A stretch of DNA of 64,000 bases from Burkholderia humptydooensis (GCF_001513745.1 NZ_CP013380.1:2666001-2730000), one strand, 5' to 3'. Shown: positions 17,708 to 26,405, numbered from the stretch's first letter. The notes: a model not told the origin generated them from the sequence alone. Translations and numbers: made by a program.

Positions 17708-18192
17708 TCATTTGTCCCAGCACTTGCTCGAACCGGGCGCAAACGCCAATTCGACCGTGTCGAGATTCCGAAAGATCACACACAGGTACGCATCGGTCTT
17801 GTATGGATCTGGGTCTTGGCGTGGACCGCCCGGTGGGAAATGCACTTGGACACTACGTTTCTCGCGCGGCATCGTGATTGCCTTGGTCTTCGGGTCTTCT
17901 TCCGTCCCCCAAATCCATGTTACGGTGACGGGCTTGCTCCAATCCTTCATCCCCGGAAAACAGCAAGTAGCACTCCCCCTCCCCCTTGGCTATCTACCGC
18001 CCCTGCCCAATACCTGCCGACATAGATGTCGACCGCATATCGATCCGTATGATTGACCGGCGTAATCGACAGCGCCCGCCTTTCTTCCGCTAGAGGATCA
18101 TTGGGCAGAGCGCTTGAGCCCGCACAGGCGGTCAGCGCAAACACGGCGAAACATGCCGCCAAAGCTGTGTGCCGAAATTTGGCAAAGATCAT
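17708..18192 (-). pseudogene. DUF3304 lipoprotein, probable Tle1 immunity protein, frameshifted at a G-tract
   Basis: ATG at 18192 starts a signal peptide with lipobox (LTAC, mature Cys ~23), then ALSITPVNHTDRYAVDIYVGRYWAG, typical of DUF3304. At the glycine run the frame ends as GGGGVLLAVFRG-stop (17947). The alternative frame over the same bases reads GGSATCCFPGMKDWSKPVTVTW and continues to CWDK-stop at 17708, which is the expected family sequence. The switch is inside GGGGGAGGGGGA on the coding strand, so a one-base slip restores one protein of about 160 residues. In this position, between the adaptor and Tle1, DUF3304-type lipoproteins act as immunity proteins (inference from family and context). 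Frameshift, phase switch or read error cannot be told apart here. Confidence 0.78.
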
Positions 18193-18222
18193 CTTGTACG
18201 CCCCTATCAACGAATGCCGTGA

Positions 18223-19077
18223 TTATGCTTGCAGCCTATCGTTCGCGGCCGGCAGCAACTGCGTCAACAACACAGCACCTTCAGACGTTGCGTCAAACGC
18301 TTCTCCATGCCGTGCAGCCAGTGCGCAGTATTCCATCCATGCGCCCGTTCCCTCAATGCCGCGCTGTCGAGCGCGATTGATCTGCCGACAGATAAACCCA
18401 TATCGTTCACGCTCCGGCATGTCGGCAAGTACACTCGGCGCACGTTCTGCAAAATGCAGCAACACGCCGTCCGGCACACTCGCATCGATCAATGCATCCA
18501 CCTGCCCCTGATCGAGCTTGAACGGCGGCCTGAGCGTCGCGGCGGAGGCCGGCATCCGAGCCTGACGCCAGTCGATCTGACGCAGCGCGCCTTCGCGATC
18601 CCAATACGTCCACCTCAGAATCGGCGCGAGCCATGCCTGACGCTGCGCGTCGGACAGCACCGGTCCTTTCACGAACAGCGTCTCGTCTTCCGCCGAACCG
18701 GCGAGCGTCGCGAGAATCGCCGGGTCCCAATACGCGAGCACGATCGGTTCGCCATCCGGCAAGCGCACGCGCAGAAACGACTTCAGATGCGCCGCGAGCG
18801 CTGCAAGCGGCAATGGCGATGCGAGCAGCGTCGCGCACGGCGATGACGGTCCATGTCGTTCCAGCCATGCGCGCGCCGATTCAAAGTGACTTGGGGGGAT
18901 ATAGACGAGGTGCGGCGAAACGGCCCGCACGTCCGCTCCGCCGTCCATCAGGCACGCGACATGATCCGATCGGACCGACAATGCACCGGGCAAACTGCCG
19001 TTCTGCAACGGGTCGACGAGCACATATAGGTGCGCCCCTAACGAATCGGCCTCGCCGAACACGGTTTGCGTATCCAT
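18223..19077 (-). CDS. DUF4123 T6SS effector adaptor
   Basis: A 284-residue protein of the DUF4123 family (Tap/TEC), cytosolic chaperones that load effectors onto VgrG. The early residues show HLYVLVDPLQNGSLPGAL, and the middle carries LRVRLPDGEPIVLAYWDPAIL, the best conserved family stretch. The C-terminal third (about residue 190 onward) is variable, as expected for the effector-contact part. ATG 19077 shares its A with the vgrG stop (TGATG), so translation is coupled to vgrG. The gene order vgrG, DUF4123, lipoprotein, Tle1 predicts that it loads the Tle1 effector. Confidence 0.9.
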   Translation of the reverse strand: MDTQTVFGEADSLGAHLYVLVDPLQNGSLPGALSVRSDHVACLMDGGADVRAVSPHLVYIPPSHFESARAWLERHGPSSPCATLLASPLPLAALAAHLKSFLRVRLPDGEPIVLAYWDPAILATLAGSAEDETLFVKGPVLSDAQRQAWLAPILRWTYWDREGALRQIDWRQARMPASAATLRPPFKLDQGQVDALIDASVPDGVLLHFAERAPSVLADMPERERYGFICRQINRARQRGIEGTGAWMEYCALAARHGEAFDATSEGAVLLTQLLPAANDRLQA

Positions 19078-21710
19078 CAGCCCCCCGTCGACACGAACGC
19101 CGATCGCCCCGCCGCGCGTTTCATCATGCACGGCACGCACACCGCATCCGGCTGCGTCGGCATCGGATACGGCATGCCGGCCGGGCCCGAGAAGCTGTGC
19201 ATGCTGCCCTTGATGTCTATCTTGCCCGGCGCATGGATCTGGATGTCCCCGTCCTTCAGGCGGATGTACGCCTGCCCCGACGTGATCAGTATCTCCTTGT
19301 CCGCCGCGATCTCGATACGCTCCGTCGCCGACACGATTCGCACCGTCTTCTGGCCGATCAGATCGATCGTCTCGCGATGCGACTCGACACGCACGTCCCC
19401 TTTCGCGAACAGCTTGATCCCGTCCTGCGCGAACACGCTCACCTTCTCGCCCGCGCTTGCCACGAACGACTTCCCCGTCGCGACGAACGCGCTTTGGCCC
19501 GCGACGACGTTCACGTGCCGATCCGCCGACGCGTGCAGCGACTGAAACGTCGTCAGGCCCATGCCGCCCGCGCTGCCGAGCAGCATCGCCGGCACCTTGA
19601 AGCCGTTCGCGCTGCCCGTCCCGCCGCCCGACGTGCGCCCGCCGCTCAAGCCCGGCTCGACCGGCTGCCGCGTCGCGTCGGTCAGTTCCGTGAGCGCGTC
19701 GTGACCCGCTTTCAGACTCTCCGCGCGATGCTGCTCGCTCAGCGACGATTGCTGCGCGAGCACCTCGGCCGCGTCCTTCAGTTGATCGCGCGCCGCGTCC
19801 ACGTCCAGTTGCTCGGCGTCATGGCGGGTCGAGTGCGTGCCGATGTACAGGCCGCGATTCGCGCGGACCGCGCCGTATTGGTCGGCATGCAACGTGAAGC
19901 CCGAGCCGAGATAGCGGCCGCGCGTGTTGCCCTGCTGAACGATCCCGTAGCCGAGCGTCAGATGGCTGTAGTCGCCCCGCGTCTTGCTCAGCAGACGCGC
20001 GCGCACCTGTCCGGTCGCATCGTCGAGCTGCATCTCGCTGTAACCGCCGCCGCCTCCGTATTCGCGCGACTGGAAGCCCGACAGCAGCCCGTCCGAATGC
20101 CACATCGGCGGCGTCGCCCCGCCCGGCGCGCGCGATACGATATACGGGCGGTCGCAGTCGCCGCCGACGAAATCGACATAGACGGTCTCGCCGCGACGCG
20201 GCACGTGTACGCCGCCGTACTGCTGCCCGGTATCCGACTGCGCGACCAGCAACGGCGGCGACGTCTCAAACACGTCGGGCGGACTCTGCCTGTCCCAATG
20301 GAATCGCGCGCGCACGCGGTTCAGCGGATCGGTCCAGACCTCCTCGCCGTTCGGTGTGACCACCGTCGCCATCTCGACCGACATGGCCGGCTTGCGATGC
20401 TCGAACGGGCTGCGGTATTCGATGTCGGTTCGCTGCGCGTCCACTTCGATGACGTAGAGGCCCGTCGCGCCGTCCTGCGGATGCGGCGCAACCGCGAACG
20501 CCGGGCCATAGCCCGAACGCGCCCGCTCGATGTCCGATTGCAGGCTGTACGGGAAATGCAGGCCCGAGCGGGCGATCGGCACGTTGTTCTCGATCGTCCA
20601 GCGGGCCGCGACGGCGACGAATTCCCGCTCCTTCGGATCGGCTTCGGCGTGCGCCGGATGATCGTTCAGCACGAACCGGCCGCCGACATCGACCCAGCGC
20701 GAGCCGCCGACGCCGGCGTATCGCCTCGACCGCGACTCGTATTCCTCCGCTCGAATGCGCGCCCACGCAACGCCTCGATCCGAGTCCGGATACCGGTACG
20801 CCCCCGCGCTATAGTCTTCGAGCGGCGGATACGGAATCGCCTTCTGCTCCTGCGTGCGCCAGTTCGTCTGCTCGACGTAGCGGGTCGTTTGCACCGACTG
20901 CCGGACCTCGAACGGCGTCGCCGGGCGCTGGTAGTCGCCGGAACGCGAGGCGACGTGCACGCTGTTCAACTGGCGCAGCGTTGCCCATTGCGTCAAGCCG
21001 TCGAACTCGTCGCCGGCATGGCCTCGATAGAAGTCGATCGGCTTGGCGTCCGGCAGCGCCTCGACGCGATCGACGATCCTGAGCATCGTCTTCTGCTCGC
21101 GACCGTCGTGGGTCCAGTAGCCATAGAGCCCTTCGTCTTCCATGATCCGGTTGACGAAGTGCCAGTCGGTTTCGCTCTGCCGGCAATACGAACGCTTCGC
21201 GAGCGCCCCGCTCAGCGCGAACCGGAATGCGCCCTGAAGCTGCGGATAGCGATTGAATACGTCGGACAGGATGTCCTGCGCATCGCGGTCGAGCCAGAAA
21301 TGCTCGTCGCGGCGATGCCGGAGAAAGTGCAGCGCCGACGAAAAGCCGATTTGCCACGACGTCAGGCCGCCGTCGGCCCCGAGCCGGCGCACGGTATGCA
21401 CGTAGCCGTGGATCGGCCGGTAGTCGGCATTCAGGTCGAGCACGCCGCGCGGCTGCTGGAGCCACAGCGTCACGGGCTGCGCGATCAGCGCGTCGGGATT
21501 CAGGTCGTCGCGCGTGGTCGCGGCGTCGATTGTCCACGTGTAATCGCGGCCGAGCCTGGCGTCGCCGACCGCGCGCAACGGAATCAGCGTGTTCGCGCCG
21601 AGCGGCGTGTCGAGCTTCAGCAGCCGCTCGCGCTGCAACAGCCCACGATGAATCGCCTCGAAGATCGGCGCAAACGCCGCCTCCTGCGGCCCGCGTGGCC
21701 CCAACGTCAT
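19077..21710 (-). CDS. vgrG: T6SS spike protein VgrG
   Basis: An 877-residue VgrG. The first ~430 residues are the gp27-like base (LLKLDTPLGANTLIPLRAVGDARLGRDY split over the start, TSWQIGFSSALHFLRHRRDEHFWLD). An OB-fold gp5-like region follows (NRVRARFHWDRQSPPD, GETVYVDFVGGDCDRPYIVSR), and then a DUF2345 beta-helix extension (KGDVRVESHRETIDLIGQK, AYIRLKDGDIQIHAPGKIDI). The short tail after DUF2345, with PYPMPTQPDAVCVPCM, is not an obvious effector domain. ATG 21710 has AGGA upstream. It is an orphan vgrG: no T6SS structural genes are in the window, so it must use a secretion cluster elsewhere. Confidence 0.95.
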   Translation of the reverse strand: MTLGPRGPQEAAFAPIFEAIHRGLLQRERLLKLDTPLGANTLIPLRAVGDARLGRDYTWTIDAATTRDDLNPDALIAQPVTLWLQQPRGVLDLNADYRPIHGYVHTVRRLGADGGLTSWQIGFSSALHFLRHRRDEHFWLDRDAQDILSDVFNRYPQLQGAFRFALSGALAKRSYCRQSETDWHFVNRIMEDEGLYGYWTHDGREQKTMLRIVDRVEALPDAKPIDFYRGHAGDEFDGLTQWATLRQLNSVHVASRSGDYQRPATPFEVRQSVQTTRYVEQTNWRTQEQKAIPYPPLEDYSAGAYRYPDSDRGVAWARIRAEEYESRSRRYAGVGGSRWVDVGGRFVLNDHPAHAEADPKEREFVAVAARWTIENNVPIARSGLHFPYSLQSDIERARSGYGPAFAVAPHPQDGATGLYVIEVDAQRTDIEYRSPFEHRKPAMSVEMATVVTPNGEEVWTDPLNRVRARFHWDRQSPPDVFETSPPLLVAQSDTGQQYGGVHVPRRGETVYVDFVGGDCDRPYIVSRAPGGATPPMWHSDGLLSGFQSREYGGGGGYSEMQLDDATGQVRARLLSKTRGDYSHLTLGYGIVQQGNTRGRYLGSGFTLHADQYGAVRANRGLYIGTHSTRHDAEQLDVDAARDQLKDAAEVLAQQSSLSEQHRAESLKAGHDALTELTDATRQPVEPGLSGGRTSGGGTGSANGFKVPAMLLGSAGGMGLTTFQSLHASADRHVNVVAGQSAFVATGKSFVASAGEKVSVFAQDGIKLFAKGDVRVESHRETIDLIGQKTVRIVSATERIEIAADKEILITSGQAYIRLKDGDIQIHAPGKIDIKGSMHSFSGPAGMPYPMPTQPDAVCVPCMMKRAAGRSAFVSTGG

Positions 21711-22031
21711 GGTTCAAATCCTTTTTTTTCTCAGGTTCGCCGGAATGGGGCGCGTCGCGCCCCTTGTTGTCAGGCGATCGAGCGCGGTATCGGTACCGGC
21801 GAACCGCCTTCTTTGGCGAATAAGGATACCAAATCTGCTGGGGAAAACTTGAAAGCAGCCAGCCCCCGGCGCGCCGGCCAAGTCTGGCTAACCAAAATGG
21901 ACAGATATTTTGCGAATATTCCTCTACTTTTCACGCTGGAAAGATTGATACGTCAGGTCTTTCCGATTTCATTGTCCGCCGCGTCACCCGGCTGCCGGCT
22001 TTCTTGACCGGACGAGCCGGGGCGCCGTGTC
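21711..22031. other. Intergenic region upstream of vgrG
   Basis: No gene is seen. It should hold the vgrG promoter on the minus strand. A perfect 17-bp palindrome GGGGCGCG-T-CGCGCCCC lies at 21747-21763, 37 bp before the vgrG start. The stretch 21890-21950 is clearly richer in A+T than the flanks. Confidence 0.45.
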
Positions 22032-22826
22032 TCACATTGCGCCCAATCCCGCCGCGGCGATCGACGCCGCCCACCCGAGCAGCGCGACGCCGAGCGGCGC
22101 GCTCAGCCGCCGGCCGTGCGGCAGGTTCTTCTCGGCCGACATCGCCGCGCCGATCGCGAGCATCCAGCCGACGCTGCCCGCGCCCACCACAAACATCAGA
22201 CACATCAGCATCCAGCAGCACCCGACGCAAAAGAGCCCGTGGCGCATGCCGAGCGCGAAGCTGTCCCGCCGCGGATGCCTGCCCCGCCACTGCTCGCTCA
22301 CGAACATCAGCGGCGAGCGGCACTTGTCGAGGCAGCGATACTTGAGCGGGCTGAACTGATAGCCGCCCGCGAGCGTCAGCACGATCGCGCCGACGAGCCA
22401 TCCATGCCACGCGAGCCACGGCGTGCGCCGCGCGAGCGCGTGCAGGCCGGCGTCGCCGGCGTGGACGACGAGCCCGAACGCACTCCATGCCGCGAGATAG
22501 CCGAGCACGACGAGCAGCATCAGCCGGCTGCGGTCCGGCCGCGCGGCCGTCAGGCGCTCGAACGTTCGCAGCAGCGGCAGCACGGTCGGCAGCATCATCG
22601 CGACGATCATCAGCAGCCACGCGGCGACGTGCAGCACTGCCGGCACGATCGCACCCCCTGCCGGAATCAGCCGGCACAACCCGGCGAGATTCGTCGCGGA
22701 CCAGTCGACAGGATGAAGAAAACGCGCATACGGGCTGCTGCCCCACATCCACAACGCGCCCCATGCCGCGACGATCGACGCGATCGCGAGCGGCACGAAC
22801 ACGCGGCGCGACGAAGTCGCGTTCAT
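22032..22826 (-). CDS. DUF2182 membrane protein
   Basis: A 264-residue integral membrane protein with about seven hydrophobic segments. It matches DUF2182, a family of putative metal-binding membrane proteins: AAWLLMIVAMMLPTVLPLL, YQFSPLKYRCLDKCRSP with a Cys pair, and RHGLFCVGCCWMLMCLMF with a Cys cluster. ATG 22826 is the first ATG; TTG upstream has no better support. It lies 49 bp after a DUF1326 gene; the two families commonly occur together and are presumed to act as a unit. The substrate is unknown. Confidence 0.87.
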   Translation of the reverse strand: MNATSSRRVFVPLAIASIVAAWGALWMWGSSPYARFLHPVDWSATNLAGLCRLIPAGGAIVPAVLHVAAWLLMIVAMMLPTVLPLLRTFERLTAARPDRSRLMLLVVLGYLAAWSAFGLVVHAGDAGLHALARRTPWLAWHGWLVGAIVLTLAGGYQFSPLKYRCLDKCRSPLMFVSEQWRGRHPRRDSFALGMRHGLFCVGCCWMLMCLMFVVGAGSVGWMLAIGAAMSAEKNLPHGRRLSAPLGVALLGWAASIAAAGLGAM

Positions 22827-22875
22827 GACGATGCGCGCTTCGTGGATGCGCAACGGCGCTTCGCGCCGATACGCA

Positions 22876-23478
22876 TTACGAATTGAACGTGAAGAAACCC
22901 TGGATCGCGTTCTGTCCGCTCAGGTCGAGATCGATGCCGAGCTTCTGTTCCTGCATGCGGAACGTGCCGGCCTTGCCGACGAACGCGGGCGATCCGGGGA
23001 TCGTCGAGAAGATGCTCTCGACGAGCTTCGTCGGTTCGCCGGTCGGCCCCAGGTACGGTTCGAGCTCGGCGTAGGTGGTGTTGCCCACCTTCAGCGTGCC
23101 CCGACCGTCGCGCACGTCGAAATCGATCTGCGCGCGCTCGATCGCGATGATGTCGCCGAAGAGCTTCGAGAAATCGGCGAGCGGCCCGCCGCGTTCGCCG
23201 CGATAGACGCTGGCGAGCGCATCGAATTGCGCATCGGTCGCGCGTTCGTCGATGAAGATGATCACCCGCCAGTTGCCCTGCAGGATGTTGCCCGGCACGA
23301 ACGCGGCAAACGCGACCGTCAGCCCCGACACGTCGACGTCGTCGATCCTGCCCTTGTCGTAGTGGTAGGCGACCGTCGCCCGGCACGTGCCGTTGTCGGG
23401 GTCCTCGCCGATCCAGCACGGGCAAAGCACCTTGCAATCGCATACTTCGAGTATGCGTCCCTCCAGGCTGTAGCTCAT
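22876..23478 (-). CDS. DUF1326 domain protein
   Basis: A 200-residue cytosolic protein starting MSYSLEGRILEVCDCKVLCPCW. The Cys-rich N-terminus (CDCKVLCPCWIGEDPDNGTC split by its loop) is the DUF1326 signature and suggests metal or heme-related binding. The rest is a beta-rich fold ending QGFFTFNS. It is upstream of and presumably co-transcribed with the DUF2182 gene. ATG 23478 is chosen because the conserved family sequence begins there. A TATAGT box on the minus strand (23532-23537) could be its -10. Function unknown. Confidence 0.87.
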   Translation of the reverse strand: MSYSLEGRILEVCDCKVLCPCWIGEDPDNGTCRATVAYHYDKGRIDDVDVSGLTVAFAAFVPGNILQGNWRVIIFIDERATDAQFDALASVYRGERGGPLADFSKLFGDIIAIERAQIDFDVRDGRGTLKVGNTTYAELEPYLGPTGEPTKLVESIFSTIPGSPAFVGKAGTFRMQEQKLGIDLDLSGQNAIQGFFTFNS

Positions 23479-23941
23479 GATGACCTCCACCGCGACGAAC
23501 ATACCGGATTCGAGCCGGTCCATCGGTTAACTATATTCACGCCGCCCCGGCGTGGCGGCCCCTTCGCGACCCATGAAAACCCTAGGGTCTTTTACATACG
23601 AAACGCGGTTCGCCGCGTTTCCGTCGACGTGCGTCGAATGGTTGCGCGATCGAATGGCGCGCCGAAACGATGCGGCCGGCTGCTCGCGAATGTTTCATCA
23701 CCAATTTCGCGGCCCGCCTGTGCTGCTCGCCGCTGCACAATCGGCCACGTCGGCTACCCGTCCGAGTGCATGAAACCGATCCGACCGTATTGTCAAACGA
23801 AAGGCGACGCCTATACTCACGTCAGACAACACACGACGCATAGCGAAACGAGGCGGCGCGAGACCCAACGCGCCAGACGGTTCACCGCCCGGCGCGCCGC
23901 CGATTTCCCACTTCGATCCAGACAGCGTTGCGGAGGCCACC
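23479..23941. other. Divergent promoter region of DUF1326 and diguanylate cyclase genes
   Basis: 463 bases without a gene. It contains a 10-bp palindrome ACCCTAGGGT at 23579-23588 flanked by A-rich and T-rich arms, about 55 bp from a possible minus-strand -10 (TATAGT, 23532-23537). Otherwise I see no structured element. Confidence 0.4.
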
Positions 23942-25342
23942 GTGAGCACCGTCTACACAGCCCATGAATCGCCGCGTGCGATCGGCATAATCGCCCGGAT
24001 CTACACCGCGTGCCTGCTGATCGGCTTCGCGCTCGTGCCCGCGTTCCTGATCGCCTACGTGCGATTCTTCGTCGATCCGCGGCTGATCTTCGAAAATCAT
24101 CAGTTCCACGAACTGGCGATCGCCGCCGCGACGCTCGAGGGCCTGTTCGTCACCTACGTGACGTGGCGCTGCTATCTGTCGTCGGGCGAGCCGCTGCTGC
24201 GCTGGCTCACGCTCGGCTTCCTCGGCTTCGCGTTGATCTACTCGCTGCACGGCGCGTTCACCGGCATGGCGCACCGGAACATCTGGCTGTTCCTGCTGTA
24301 CGGGCCCGCGTCGCGCCTCGTGATGTCGCTCCTGCTGCTCGTCGGGCAACTGTCGTACTTCCGGGACGCCGATCCGCCCGAGCAGCGCACGCGGTTCTCG
24401 ACGTGGCTGCCGTGGATCGTCGGCTTCGTGCTCGTCTGCTTCGCGGTCGCCGCCATCTCGTACTCGCCGATCGCCGGCCATCCGTGGACGCGCACCTCGA
24501 TGGAAGGCGGCGCGATGATCGTGTCGCTCATCAACGTCGCGCTGCTGCTCGCGCGGCGCATCCGCTCGCCGCTGATGCTCGTCTACGCCATCTCGGTGAC
24601 GTCGTTCGCGCTGTCGTCGATCGCATTCATTCTCGGCAAGCCGTGGAATCATATGTGGTGGCTCGCGCATGCGATCTTCGCGGGCGGCTTCTTCATGCTG
24701 AGTTTCGGCGTCGTCCAGGCGCTGATGACGACTCGCTCGTTCGCGACCGTCTACAGCCAGCAGGATCTGATGGCGCGGCTCGCCGAATCGATGGCGCGCA
24801 CCGAAGGCGCGCTGCAGGAGCTCAAGCGCACCAATCAGAAACTCGAGCACCTCGCGACCACCGATCCGCTGACGGGCGCGTCGAACCGGCGCAAGTTCAT
24901 CGAGCAGATGCAGGCGGAAATCGCGCGCGCGAAGCGCGACGGCACCGCGTTCTCGCTGCTCGCGCTCGATCTCGACAACTTCAAGACGATCAACGACAAC
25001 TACGGCCATCAGGTCGGCGACGTCGTGCTGCGCAATTTCGTGCGCCAATGCCTCGCGGCGATCCGCCCCTACGACCACATCGCGCGCGTCGGCGGCGAGG
25101 AGTTCATGGTGCTGCTGCCGCGCATGCTCGCCGACACGGCGAGCGGCATCGCGGAGCGCGTGCGGACCACGATCGCGAACGCGCCGTTCGGCATCGACGG
25201 CAAGCATACGCCCGTGACCGTGAGCATCGGCGTGTCGCAATACGGGCGCGACGGCGACACCGTCGACGAAATCCTGAGCGCCGCCGACAAGCTGCTCTAT
25301 CGCGCGAAAAACGAGGGTCGCAATCGCGTGGTCTCGTCGTAG
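23942..25342 (+). CDS. Membrane-bound diguanylate cyclase (GGDEF)
   Basis: A 466-residue protein. About seven hydrophobic segments fill residues 15-255 (an integral sensory module of MASE type, exact class uncertain), followed by a short coiled coil (ALQELKRTNQKLEHLATTDPLTG) and a GGDEF domain. The active site is RVGGEEFMVLLPR, and the product-inhibition I-site RPYD lies exactly five residues before GGEEF, so the enzyme should be active and feedback-inhibited by c-di-GMP. The GTG start at 23942 has GGAGG at 23933-23937. It acts at the inner membrane. An EAL-domain gene at 46481 is the only other c-di-GMP gene in the window. Confidence 0.93.
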   Translation: MSTVYTAHESPRAIGIIARIYTACLLIGFALVPAFLIAYVRFFVDPRLIFENHQFHELAIAAATLEGLFVTYVTWRCYLSSGEPLLRWLTLGFLGFALIYSLHGAFTGMAHRNIWLFLLYGPASRLVMSLLLLVGQLSYFRDADPPEQRTRFSTWLPWIVGFVLVCFAVAAISYSPIAGHPWTRTSMEGGAMIVSLINVALLLARRIRSPLMLVYAISVTSFALSSIAFILGKPWNHMWWLAHAIFAGGFFMLSFGVVQALMTTRSFATVYSQQDLMARLAESMARTEGALQELKRTNQKLEHLATTDPLTGASNRRKFIEQMQAEIARAKRDGTAFSLLALDLDNFKTINDNYGHQVGDVVLRNFVRQCLAAIRPYDHIARVGGEEFMVLLPRMLADTASGIAERVRTTIANAPFGIDGKHTPVTVSIGVSQYGRDGDTVDEILSAADKLLYRAKNEGRNRVVSS

Positions 25343-25788
25343 GCGGCAGGACGGACGCGAAGTACGCATCGTCGACGATTCGATCGGCAGCGTGCATGCC
25401 GACGCATCGCTCGCGCGCACCCGGCAACGCCGCGTGCGCACGTTCGAGTTCGTTTGAGCGGCGCGACAGCCGATTCCGGCCCAACTTCCGAGCGGCATCG
25501 CGCGCCGCCCACGTTGCGCACGCCACGCGGTTTGCGCGATTTTTTCATCGAACGAAGCACTCTATACGCCGAATCGTCGCGCCGCATTCCTAGAATGCCC
25601 GTCACGTTACAAACGAAGTCGCGCTCTGCGGCCTGCTCGACGCGAGCATCGCATACACGAACAACCAGTCGGGCAAGAGCGCATGAGCAGCACGCGCTCT
25701 ATCGCTGCGCAGCCGTCATCGGAAATCTCCCAAACCCCGCTTGCTTTTCCACTGGCGGCGCTTTCGTGTAATGCGGCTTCAGCGATGC
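25343..25788. other. Long spacer between the diguanylate cyclase gene and the tRNA-Leu gene
   Basis: No convincing gene. A minus-strand open frame through 25607-25873 runs into the tRNA 3' end and has no recognisable product. The sequence may be partly decayed coding DNA, which is common next to tRNA genes. Confidence 0.35.
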
Positions 25789-25811
25789 GACCTTGATTTA
25801 TCAAGGTTTTT
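25789..25811 (+). terminator. Rho-independent terminator-like hairpin
   Basis: ACCTTGA-TTTA-TCAAGGT followed by TTTT in the plus direction. It lies 33 bp beyond the 3' end of the tRNA gene, which reads the other way; the stem would also form in the minus-strand transcript but is preceded rather than followed by the U-run there. Confidence 0.5.
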
Positions 25812-25843
25812 GCGACCGGTCGGGAATTTCGAGGAATAGTTGA

Positions 25844-26189
25844 TGGTGCCGGGGACCGGACTCGAACCGGCAAGCCAGTTAAGGCGGCGGATTTTCGTCA
25901 CACTGCTTCTTTCGAAGCCGGCGCCGCGCGGCGCCGTTCGTGCGCTGGACTATGCCTTCGCCATTGCGCGCGAGCCTTGCTGCCGCTCATGCGCGTTAGG
26001 CGCCCCCCGTCTAGTCTCTACACCTTCCCCGCCGCCGCGCTCTCGGCCGCTTCGGGGCTTGGCTCGGCGTTGCCTCGGCGCATCGCGCGCCAGGGGTTTC
26101 GCCGAATTTGAAGGGTTCTGCACCGGCCGTTTCCGGCCGGGCACTCAATCGTTTAAGTCCGCTATGTTTACCAATTTCATCACCCCGGC
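25844..26189 (-). tRNA. tRNA-Leu(UAA), interrupted by a group I intron
   Basis: The exons are 26189-26155 (35 nt) and 25895-25844 (52 nt), giving an 87-nt class II tRNA with encoded CCA. The acceptor stem is GCCGGGG pairing with CCCCGGC. The D arm is TGAAATTGGTAAACA; the anticodon stem is GCGGA/TCCGC around the loop CTTAAAA (anticodon TAA). There is a long variable arm, and the T arm is CCGGTTCGAGTCCGG. The intron splits the anticodon loop after CTT, the same site used by cyanobacterial tRNA-Leu(UAA) introns. A TAGAAT -10 box lies on the minus strand at 26208-26203. Without the intron the gene is normal, so mature tRNA depends on splicing if this is the only UAA-reading leucine tRNA (not testable here). 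Confidence 0.95.
25896..26154 (-). ncRNA. Group I intron (IC3-like, 259 nt, no ORF) in tRNA-Leu(UAA)
   Basis: All core group I elements are visible in transcript order. P1 forms between exon CUU (26157-26155) and intron GAG (26146-26144), with the U·G wobble at the splice site. A GC-rich P2 hairpin closes on GAAA. The P/Q strand AATTCGGCGAAACC lies at about 26108-26095, then GCAACGCCGAGCCAAGC. The R strand GTGTAGAGACTAGACGG spans about 26024-26008, and the S strand GAAGGCATAGTCC spans 25959-25947. The terminal G is at 25896. The core closely resembles the small Azoarcus tRNA-Ile intron, while the insertion site is the cyanobacterial tRNA-Leu one. No homing endonuclease is encoded. Self-splicing is expected from the intact core. 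Confidence 0.93.
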
Positions 26190-26328
26190 AAGGGCGGACG
26201 CGATTCTACCACTGCTCGCGCGCGCCCTTCCGATTTGCCCCTGAAAATGCAGCCCGAGCACGCTCGATCCGGCGTCGCCCGAAGCCGCCGCTCATTCTCC
26301 AGACATCGCCGCCGTCGACCGCCATCGC

Positions 26329-26386
26329 CGCCGTCATCAGTTCTTCATCGACGCCCCCGATAATCCCGTCGACGAAAACGTTTACA
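26329..26386 (+). promoter_or_regulatory. 58-bp LacI-type operator segment, copy 1 (upstream of lacI-like gene)
   Basis: Contains GAAAACGTTTAC with the palindromic core AAACGTTT (26376-26383), the CpG-centred dyad typical of LacI-family operators. A 56/58 identical copy lies at 30123-30180 upstream of the second permease gene. The segment ends 19 bp before the ATG at 26406, so autoregulation of the LacI gene is likely. Confidence 0.7.
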
Positions 26387-26405
26387 CGCATCCGCCTCCC
26401 GCCTC

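Noticed and set aside
21747..21763. GC palindrome upstream of vgrG as a terminator
   Set aside because: One-base loop and no T-run in either direction; kept only as a possible protein site.
25607..25873. 88-residue minus-strand open frame next to the tRNA
   Set aside because: It starts inside the tRNA 3' exon and has no recognisable product or ribosome site.
25844..25900. tRNA-Leu 3' end as a bare fragment or attachment site of an integrated element
   Set aside because: The 5' half is found 259 nt away with a complete group I intron between them, so it is an interrupted gene, not an att remnant.
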